A stretch of DNA of 64,000 nucleotides. It comes from Thiomicrorhabdus sp033238645. Lineage in GTDB: Bacteria > Pseudomonadota > Gammaproteobacteria > Thiomicrospirales > Thiomicrospiraceae. The stretch spans positions 115,701 to 179,700 of the forward strand of contig BQXR01000007.1 in the NCBI GenBank assembly GCA_033238645.1. The letters run 5' to 3'. Every line of letters begins with the position of its first letter. Position 1 is the first letter of the stretch. Below, in pieces: positions 58,224-64,000 of the stretch. The notes beneath the pieces are model-generated. The model made no database searches, had not been told where the DNA came from, and saw only the letters and a program-made list of their open reading frames with translations. The position numbers were made by a program, and so were the translations under genes.

Positions 58224-58478
58224 ATGACTGATCTAAAATCACCGCTCAAACATAACCTACCCCTTTCACAGTGCCATGCAGGGCAAATTAGCCAGATTAC
58301 CGCCCTGCTGGGTGATGCAGATATTAAAATGCGCCTTGTACATTTAGGCTTTCATACCAAAAGTGTGGTTGAGCTGGTTTTAGTTAGAGGGAAAAACTTA
58401 GTCGTTTGTGTAGATGGTAGCCGTTTTGCCATCGATAAGCTGATTGCGGACTATATCCAAGTTGAACCTTTATCATGA
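58224..58478 (+). CDS. feoA: Ferrous iron transport protein FeoA
   Basis: 84-residue SH3-like cytoplasmic protein, essential for FeoB activity. The fold signature is 'ITALLGDADIKMRLVHLGFHTKSVVELVLVRGKNLVVCVDGSRFAIDKLIADYIQV'. Its stop overlaps the FeoB start (ATGA). There is no separate promoter or Fur box visible; it appears to be read from the metXW transcript. Confidence 0.93.
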   Translation: MTDLKSPLKHNLPLSQCHAGQISQITALLGDADIKMRLVHLGFHTKSVVELVLVRGKNLVVCVDGSRFAIDKLIADYIQVEPLS

Positions 58479-60850
58479 GTATCACTAAGCCTAAAATCAA
58501 ATTCAAAAAAAGATCTGCTATTCGTAATAAGGCCTTTCAAATAGGCCTGATTGGTAGTCCTAACTGCGGTAAAACCACACTTTTCAATCGCCTGACAGGC
58601 TCTCAACAGACCACGGGTAACTGGCCAGGGGTAACAGTTGAACAGAAGTCTGGTTTTTTTGAACTCAATCAGCATGACTACCACTTAATCGATCTACCAG
58701 GCGTCTATAGTTTAGAGCAGTCCTCTCACTCTGGACTAGATGAAAAAGTCGCTTGTAACTTTCTGCAAAACCAACCTGCCGATCTCATTCTTAATATCGT
58801 CGATGCCTCCAGTTTAGAACGTCAACTGTTCTTAACCGCGCAACTGCTGCATATGGGTCTGCCGATTGTCGTTGTCTTGAATCGTATGGATCTATTGAAA
58901 GAGCGCAATCTAGATATTGATCCTGATAAACTGGCGCAGCAGTTAGGCTGCCCTGTTATCCCCATCTCAGCTTATTACAACAAAGGCATTGATCAGCTTA
59001 AACAGCAACTACCATCCCTACTCAATCAACACTCTAAACTGCATTTTGATCTGCCTAAACAACTACACTCTTCAGTTCATGCGCTACGTGAAGTTTTAGG
59101 CAGTGCAGACTCTGAATCCTGTTGGGCAAGTATGCAGATGCTAATTCACCCAGAGGCTGCACCAGCGGAAGTACAGGCTTTTTGTCAGACTGAAAAACAA
59201 TGTCTCGAGTCATATTATGATGAAGATCTACTGCTCATTTCTGCAGATCTCTACTTCCAGTTTGCCCATGATACTGCGCACGCCTGTCAAACCCATACAG
59301 ATCAATTTACCCGCAATACCACCGATCAGCTAGATCGCTGGTTGCTACACCCTATTTTTGGGCTGCCTATATTTTTAGTCATTATGTATCTAGTATTCGC
59401 CCTCTCCGTTGCGGTCGGTAATGCCTTTTTAGACTTCTTTGATCTAGGGGCGCAAGCGCTGTTTGTTGATGGGCCAACCGCCCTGCTGGAATCGGTCAAT
59501 GCACCAAGTTGGCTTATCTCCTTTCTTGCAGGCGGTATTGGGAGTGGTATACATGTCGTCGCTACCTTTATTCCCGTCATAGGAGCACTCTTCCTACTGC
59601 TATCCATTATGGAAGAGACTGGTTATATGCAACGAGCAGCGCTCATTATGGATGGTCTAATGCGTCGTTTAGGTTTATCAGGTCAAGCCTTTATTCCGCT
59701 GGTTATTGGCTTTGGTTGTAATATCCCTGCCGTACTCGCCACCCGAACCCTGCCCGATCAACGAGACCGAATCATGACCACCATGATGACCCCTTTTATG
59801 TCTTGTAGCGCCCGCCTAACAGTTTATGTGATGTTTGCTACCGCTTTCTTTGCGGAACATGCCGCACTCATTGTCTTCTCGCTCTATTTAATTGGCCTCA
59901 TTGCTGCTGTTTTAACCGCGCTCATGCTAAAAAACACTCTATTAAAAGGTGAAGCACCGCCACTCTTAATGGAGCTGCCCATCTATCATCGTCCAGCGGT
60001 TTTGAATGTGATTATCAGTCTTCGTAATAAACTTAAGAGCTTTATTTTGGATGCTGGTAAGATCATTGTGCTGGTGGTATTGCTGCTTAATTTCTTTAAT
60101 AGCATGGGCACTGATGGCTCTTTTGGTAATGAAAATCAACCACAATCTATTTTGAGTACCGTTGCTAAAGCAGCGACGCCTATTGTTGCACCACTTGGTA
60201 TTACTGAAGACAACTGGCCTGCTACGGTTGGTCTCATGACAGGCCTACTAGCGAAAGAAGTGGTTGTTGGCTCTCTAGATGCACTCTATCAAAGCAAGAA
60301 AAATGATCACTCATCAATGGAGGATTATGACTTTATAAGTGCCCTGCAAGAAGCTGTAGCGACTGTGCCCGCGAATATCACCAATATTATCACTGATATT
60401 TCTGATCCATTGGGGCTCAAGTCAATTAACAGCGTTGATGATAAATTAGCCATTGCAGAGGAACAGGGGTTTAGCCTATCCACACTGGATAAGATGTCGG
60501 CAAACTTCCAAGGTGATATTGGTGCTTATGCTTACCTATTATTGATCTTGCTCTACTTCCCATGCGTGGCCACTTTTGGCGCGATAAAACAAGAGCTTGG
60601 CTGGCGCTGGGCTTTGTATAGTGGCGGTTGGAGTATGATTTTAGGTTATAGCGTTGCCGTTGGATTCTTCCAAGCCACAACCTTTAACCAACACCCACAA
60701 AGCAGTACGATATGGCTGGCAATCATCGCTTCCGTGATGCTTTTTATATTCTTTTCTTTAAAAAAAGTCGGCCAAAAATACTGCCAAAAAGAGAAGGTAA
60801 TCGACTTAAAACAGCCTTGTAAATTAAAGAACATCGCTGATTCTGAATAA
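58475..60850 (+). CDS. feoB: Ferrous iron transporter FeoB
   Basis: 791-residue inner-membrane Fe(II) importer (E. coli 773). The N-terminal G domain has G1 'GSPNCGKTTLFNRLTG' (about 27-42), 'TTGNWPGVTVEQKSG', G3 'DLPGVYSL' and G4 'LNRMD'. The membrane part has the two Gate motifs 'FIPLVIGFGCNIPAVLATRTLPDQRDRIMTTMMTPFMSCSARLTVYVMFA' and the C-terminal half 'GLMTGLLAKEVVVGSLDALY'. It needs FeoA, and in gammaproteobacteria also FeoC. Overlaps feoA by four bases. Confidence 0.97.
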   Translation: MSITKPKIKFKKRSAIRNKAFQIGLIGSPNCGKTTLFNRLTGSQQTTGNWPGVTVEQKSGFFELNQHDYHLIDLPGVYSLEQSSHSGLDEKVACNFLQNQPADLILNIVDASSLERQLFLTAQLLHMGLPIVVVLNRMDLLKERNLDIDPDKLAQQLGCPVIPISAYYNKGIDQLKQQLPSLLNQHSKLHFDLPKQLHSSVHALREVLGSADSESCWASMQMLIHPEAAPAEVQAFCQTEKQCLESYYDEDLLLISADLYFQFAHDTAHACQTHTDQFTRNTTDQLDRWLLHPIFGLPIFLVIMYLVFALSVAVGNAFLDFFDLGAQALFVDGPTALLESVNAPSWLISFLAGGIGSGIHVVATFIPVIGALFLLLSIMEETGYMQRAALIMDGLMRRLGLSGQAFIPLVIGFGCNIPAVLATRTLPDQRDRIMTTMMTPFMSCSARLTVYVMFATAFFAEHAALIVFSLYLIGLIAAVLTALMLKNTLLKGEAPPLLMELPIYHRPAVLNVIISLRNKLKSFILDAGKIIVLVVLLLNFFNSMGTDGSFGNENQPQSILSTVAKAATPIVAPLGITEDNWPATVGLMTGLLAKEVVVGSLDALYQSKKNDHSSMEDYDFISALQEAVATVPANITNIITDISDPLGLKSINSVDDKLAIAEEQGFSLSTLDKMSANFQGDIGAYAYLLLILLYFPCVATFGAIKQELGWRWALYSGGWSMILGYSVAVGFFQATTFNQHPQSSTIWLAIIASVMLFIFFSLKKVGQKYCQKEKVIDLKQPCKLKNIADSE

Positions 60851-60851
60851 C

Positions 60852-60869
60852 AAGCAGGGGGGGGGGTAA
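60852..60869 (+). repeat. Dispersed G-tract element in the feoC ribosome-site position
   Basis: AACAAGCAG plus G10 and TAA, directly upstream of the feoC ATG (4-base spacing). The G-run replaces the Shine-Dalgarno. Confidence 0.75.
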
Positions 60870-60870
60870 A

Positions 60871-61137
60871 ATGATTCTGCTTGATCTAAAAAAATACATT
60901 AAGAGATATCAACAGGTCTCCTTAATAAATATCAAAAATCATTTTGATTTGACGGAAGATGCCGCCTTAGGCCTGATTGAACCACTGATTGTTCAAGGCT
61001 TTATTCAAAGCCTTGAACATGGTGAGTGCAGCAGTGGGCAGTGTACAACGAGTTGTGCGCAAAAAAGTCACGGGATGACTTATCTATGGATAGGAAAACC
61101 CCTTAAGAAACTCAATGTCCCCGTTGAGATTATTTAG
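60871..61137 (+). CDS. feoC: FeoC-like iron transport regulator
   Basis: 88-residue winged-helix protein. 'MILLDLKKYIKRYQQVSLINIKNHFDLTEDAALGLIEPLIVQGFIQSLE' is the helix-turn-helix, then 'CSSGQCTTSCAQKSHGMTYLW' provides three closely spaced cysteines as in FeoC, which bind an Fe-S cluster or iron. The initiator ATG is 20 bases after feoB. The start is preceded by a G10 run instead of a normal ribosome site, so its translation could be sensitive to G-run length. Confidence 0.85.
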   Translation: MILLDLKKYIKRYQQVSLINIKNHFDLTEDAALGLIEPLIVQGFIQSLEHGECSSGQCTTSCAQKSHGMTYLWIGKPLKKLNVPVEII

Positions 61138-61149
61138 CATTTTTCTGCA

Positions 61150-61671
61150 CTATTTCTTTGAAATCGGTGTTAAGCCATCGCTCAAGAAACCATCAAAAGT
61201 AAACGCCTTACCAAAACCGATCACATAACCACCACTTATCGGCTTAAGCTGAATCAGATGAAAATCTGGTAAGCTGTTTAACAGGCCAATCACTTCGCCA
61301 AACTCTGCTTCAAACTTAGCAATCAACTGGTCGTATTCAACAGAACCTCGAGTGATTTCTGTCGCGTCTAATTTCAGTGTGATTCTTTCTCGCGCATATA
61401 GTTGCTCGGTTTCAGACTCATCAGCCACCAACAGCGCACTTACCCCCCCTGCTTGAAATATTTGATCCGTTTTTTCAGCGCGGCTAGCCATTAAATTCAG
61501 TAGGTTTTGCGTGTGTTGTGCCAACTCACTGATAAAAACATATAAACACCCCTGCTCATCGCTAATAAAAGGCGTCACACTAGTTTCGATTAAACCCGCC
61601 TGATCTTGAGTACTCAAAATAACACTACGGCGAGCCTGCCAAAAGTCTTGGCAGCGTTGTAAATCAGTCAT
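61150..61671 (-). CDS. HugZ/HutZ-like PPOX-family heme utilisation protein
   Basis: 173 residues from the ATG at 61671. FMN-binding split-barrel fold (pyridoxamine-phosphate-oxidase family): 'LYVFISELAQHTQNLLNLMASRAEKTDQIFQAGGVSALLVADESETEQLYARERITLKLDA', then 'IGLLNSLPDFHLIQLKPISGGYVIGFGKAFTFD'. The 'GFGKAF' end and the 'SELAQHTQNL' pattern fit HugZ/HutZ heme-degrading proteins, which suits the hmuUV genes elsewhere. A G-tract element (FQAGGV) is in frame at about 75-80. It converges on feoC. Confidence 0.8.
   Translation of the reverse strand: MTDLQRCQDFWQARRSVILSTQDQAGLIETSVTPFISDEQGCLYVFISELAQHTQNLLNLMASRAEKTDQIFQAGGVSALLVADESETEQLYARERITLKLDATEITRGSVEYDQLIAKFEAEFGEVIGLLNSLPDFHLIQLKPISGGYVIGFGKAFTFDGFLSDGLTPISKK
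61441..61462 (-). repeat. Dispersed G-tract element inside the HugZ-like gene
   Basis: Minus-strand ATATTTCAAGCAG plus G7 and TAA; encodes IFQAGGVS in sense. Confidence 0.7.
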
Positions 61672-61724
61672 GATCGGCAATCCTTTTTAACGTATTTGTT
61701 TAAATCGTTCTTATTAAAGCCTGA

Positions 61725-62408
61725 TTAAAGTCCTAAGGTTTCTCTTAACCAACGAGATAGATCTCTAATCTCTTCAATACAGACCTGATGTTCCATCGGG
61801 TACTCAAGCCACTCTATTTTATAACCGCGTTTCTTTAAAGCATCACAAGAGGCTTTTGCAACCTGCATCGGGATCACATTATCAAAACGACCATGGGTCA
61901 TCATAATAGGCATCTGGCGATGTTGGCTAAATTGTTGCGGCATTGGGCAGTAGGTCGATAGTGCCATAATACCCGCTAAGGTATGGCCAAAACTCAAACC
62001 TGCATGCAAGGCAATTAAGCCCCCCTGCGAGAAACCTGCCAAAATAATTTTATCAGCAGGAATACCCTGATCCATCTGCTCTTTAATCAAATCATAGATC
62101 TGATAACAAGATACACGAATCCCAGCGGCATCAATATCTTCCATAAAATCATTGCTACGAATGTCATACCAAGAGCGCATCTCCATACCACCATTGATGG
62201 TCACGGGATTAACAGCAGCATGCGGAAAGACAAAACGAATACCGTTATTTTCAGGTAGATTCAGCTCAGGTACTAAGCCTACAAAGTCATTTCCATCCGC
62301 CCCCAAACCATGTAACCAAATCACTGCTCTCGTAGCAGTTTCATTTGGTTCGATAATAATGGGTTTGTCCAAAACAGTATCGTTCATCGTATCGTTCGCT
62401 TCTTGCAT
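61725..62408 (-). CDS. Carboxylesterase, alpha/beta hydrolase (phospholipase/carboxylesterase family)
   Basis: 227 residues from the ATG at 62408 (others at 62387 and 62441 are possible). The hydrolase motifs are the 'WLHGLGADGNDFVGLVPEL' oxyanion loop, 'GFSQGGLIALH' (nucleophile Ser), 'MTHGRFDNVIP' (Asp) and 'YPMEHQVC' (His), the pattern of bacterial carboxylesterases such as Pseudomonas EstB and acyl-protein thioesterases. Physiological substrate unknown. It is divergent from lptM. Confidence 0.9.
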   Translation of the reverse strand: MQEANDTMNDTVLDKPIIIEPNETATRAVIWLHGLGADGNDFVGLVPELNLPENNGIRFVFPHAAVNPVTINGGMEMRSWYDIRSNDFMEDIDAAGIRVSCYQIYDLIKEQMDQGIPADKIILAGFSQGGLIALHAGLSFGHTLAGIMALSTYCPMPQQFSQHRQMPIMMTHGRFDNVIPMQVAKASCDALKKRGYKIEWLEYPMEHQVCIEEIRDLSRWLRETLGL

Positions 62409-62594
62409 AGCAGGCACTCGTTTCTGATAAAATAGCCACATTTTAAGGGAAGGCAGATTCAATAAACAAGTTTCTGTGTATTTTAGCCACAGTTTTCATC
62501 TAAATAGTTTGAGGTGAATGCATCAAGGTGTAACTTCCCCAACCTAATTTAACCCGCTTACAATTTTAGTAGGCGATGATAGAGGCTGATTATT

Positions 62595-62777
62595 ATGCGT
62601 TTACTCTCTAGTCTGTTCTTAGTAGTGATGGCTTTTTCACTCACCGCTTGTGGCAAAAAAGGCTCTTTGAGTCTTCCTGATGAGGAGACGGCACAAAAAG
62701 CAGATCAGCAAGTATCGCAACAATTTATTAATAACCAGCAGGCTCTGCGCTTAATCAGTTTTCAGGATCAAAAATGA
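62595..62777 (+). CDS. lptM: LPS translocon maturation chaperone LptM (YifL-type lipoprotein)
   Basis: 60-residue lipoprotein. Signal 'MRLLSSLFLVVMAFSLTAC' with lipobox LTAC (Cys19), then GKKGSLSLPDE, the conserved 'CGKKGxLxLP' core of LptM, which helps assemble the LptD-LptE translocon. The tail after residue 40 is variable. Its stop overlaps the lysA start (ATGA), the usual arrangement. Confidence 0.92.
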   Translation: MRLLSSLFLVVMAFSLTACGKKGSLSLPDEETAQKADQQVSQQFINNQQALRLISFQDQK

Positions 62778-64000
62778 CACAAGCTTTTCAACTCATTAAC
62801 AACACCCTTCATGCAGAAAATATCTCATTAGATGCTCTCGCTAAAGAGTATGGCACACCTTTGTATGTCTACTCTAAAACAGAGTTTGAAAGTCGCTGGT
62901 CAGCATTTGATAAAGCGTTTGGCTCACAGCCTCACCTAGTCTGTTATGCAGTTAAAACTAACTCTAATATTGCCGTGTTAAATAGCTTAGCCAAAATGGG
63001 TGCTGGGTTTGATATCGTCTCGCAAGGTGAACTTGAACGTGTTCTACGTGCGGGGGGAGATCCTAAAAAAGTCGTTTTCTCTGGTGTGGCAAAACAGTCT
63101 CAAGAGATCTGTCGTGCATTAGAAGTGGGTATTCGTTGTTTCAATATTGAGTCACATGCCGAGTTAGATCGTATTCAAGCCGTTGCAGAGTCAATGGATC
63201 TAATGGCCAATATTTCCATTCGTGTTAATCCAGATGTCGATGCACAAACACACCCTTATATCTCAACGGGTCTAAAAGACAATAAGTTTGGGGTCGATAT
63301 TAATACCGCACCAGAACTTTATGCCGATGCTTGTGCTTGCTCACATATTAACCCTATCGGAATCGACTGTCACATTGGTTCTCAGCTAACAGAGATCAGC
63401 CCGTTCATTGATGCCCTAGAGCGTGTATTAACCCTTAAGGTAACGCTAGCAGAGATGGGCATCGATCTTCATCACTTAGACCTAGGTGGTGGATTAGGCA
63501 TTCAATATACCGATGAACAACCACCAGAGATAAAAGACTACATTCAAGCGCTAATCACCAAGTTAAATGACGACTCTATAGAGGTCATTATTGAACCAGG
63601 TCGTGCTATTGCAGGTAATGCGGGGGTTTTAATCACCGAAGTGGAATACCTAAAACCAACAGAGCATAAAGACTTTGCCATTATTGATGCCGCAATGAAT
63701 GACCTAATTCGCCCTGTGCTATATCAAGCCTATCAAGAGATTGTGCCTGTTAGTCCAAGAACAGATGGCTTAGAAGCCGCTTGGGATTTAGTTGGCCCTG
63801 TTTGTGAAACGGGTGATTTCTTAGGCAAAGATCGTACGCTGAACTTAAAAGCAGGCGATCTATTAGCGGTTAAATCATCAGGCGCTTACGGCTTCACTAT
63901 GAGCTCTAACTACAACACACGTCCACGTGCGGCAGAAGTGTTGGTACAAGGCGATCAAGCATGGTTAATTCGCCCGCGTGAGACCTATGAAGACCTAATG
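62774..64000 (+). CDS. lysA: Diaminopimelate decarboxylase LysA (partial, cut by window end)
   Basis: 409 codons are present and the frame is open to the edge; roughly ten residues are missing relative to the usual 415-420. PLP fold III decarboxylase, last step of lysine synthesis. 'LVCYAVKTNSNIAVL' carries the PLP Lys. 'DIVSQGELERVLRAGGDPKKVVFSGVAKQ', 'GIDCHIGSQLTEISPF', 'HHLDLGGGLGI', 'IIEPGRAIAGNAG' and 'GPVCETGDFLGKDR' (Cys and Glu) follow. The ATG overlaps the lptM stop. Confidence 0.96.
   Translation, partial: MTQAFQLINNTLHAENISLDALAKEYGTPLYVYSKTEFESRWSAFDKAFGSQPHLVCYAVKTNSNIAVLNSLAKMGAGFDIVSQGELERVLRAGGDPKKVVFSGVAKQSQEICRALEVGIRCFNIESHAELDRIQAVAESMDLMANISIRVNPDVDAQTHPYISTGLKDNKFGVDINTAPELYADACACSHINPIGIDCHIGSQLTEISPFIDALERVLTLKVTLAEMGIDLHHLDLGGGLGIQYTDEQPPEIKDYIQALITKLNDDSIEVIIEPGRAIAGNAGVLITEVEYLKPTEHKDFAIIDAAMNDLIRPVLYQAYQEIVPVSPRTDGLEAAWDLVGPVCETGDFLGKDRTLNLKAGDLLAVKSSGAYGFTMSSNYNTRPRAAEVLVQGDQAWLIRPRETYEDLM

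Overview
The window is a compact, AT-leaning (low-40s % GC by eye) chromosomal stretch of a gammaproteobacterium. NrdA, NrdB, RpoD, DnaG, TsaD and YrfG resemble their Escherichia coli counterparts almost residue for residue. The order rpsU-yqeY-dnaG-rpoD opposite tsaD is also gammaproteobacterial. The proteobacterial-type glutamate-cysteine ligase, NnrS, the metX-metW pair, pyrR-pyrB-pyrC' and a two-cysteine persulfide-sensor-like ArsR regulator would suit a marine sulfur-oxidising lineage such as the Thiomicrospira relatives, but that placement is inference. I see no phage, transposase, CRISPR array or rRNA.

Layout. 1-11.2 kb: nrdA behind tandem NrdR boxes, then HDOD, cysQ/nudE, yrfG, tpm, a membrane-anchored thioredoxin, a spermidine-synthase-like gene and uup, with nrdB 7.5 kb away from nrdA. 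11.3-18.4 kb (minus strand): the main accessory block. A bufferin-type RiPP system (bufA precursor with a Tat-like signal and 39-bp tandem repeats, bufB MNIO/DUF692 enzyme, bufC DUF2063 partner) runs into yihY and a heme-type ABC transporter (hmuU, hmuV), followed by an ECF sigma factor and a DUF3379 putative anti-sigma protein. 18.7-21.4 kb: ctpA, a BigR/SqrR/YgaV-like ArsR regulator with an AT-rich palindromic operator, and a SprA-like metalloprotease. 21.7-27.7 kb: tRNA-Ile2(CAU) and the macromolecular-synthesis operon opposite tsaD. 27.8-34 kb: plsY, folB, two small paralogues resembling the FliG C-terminal domain, a MidA-like methyltransferase, uppP and nnrD/nnrE. 34-38.8 kb: purK, purE, then a SAM-II-type riboswitch in front of metK-metF, and rsmE. 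39-42.6 kb: gshA, nnrS, gshB. 42.7-46.6 kb: a PAS chemoreceptor with a degenerate zinc-binding tail, and apbE. 46.7-51.6 kb: yqgE-ruvX-pyrR-pyrB-pyrC' plus a PyrK-like gene. 51.7-64 kb: ppk2, yggS, a DUF5610-like gene, proC-yggT-metX-metW-feoA-feoB-feoC, a HugZ-like protein, an esterase, lptM and lysA (cut by the window end).

The most unusual sequence signal is a short dispersed repeat, consensus TTTTGAGCAG followed by a G7-G10 run and usually TAA. It occurs at least 16 times on both strands, in gaps and inside genes, and twice as a head-to-head inverted pair that forms a strong hairpin. Its density and its paired use resemble DNA uptake sequences or a palindrome-forming mobile mini-element. 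In bufC, hmuV and upstream of feoC its G-run sits where slippage would change expression.

Together the genes cover nucleotide supply (RNR, pyrimidine, purine), methionine/SAM and glutathione metabolism, iron, heme and probably copper handling, and thiol/sulfide sensing.
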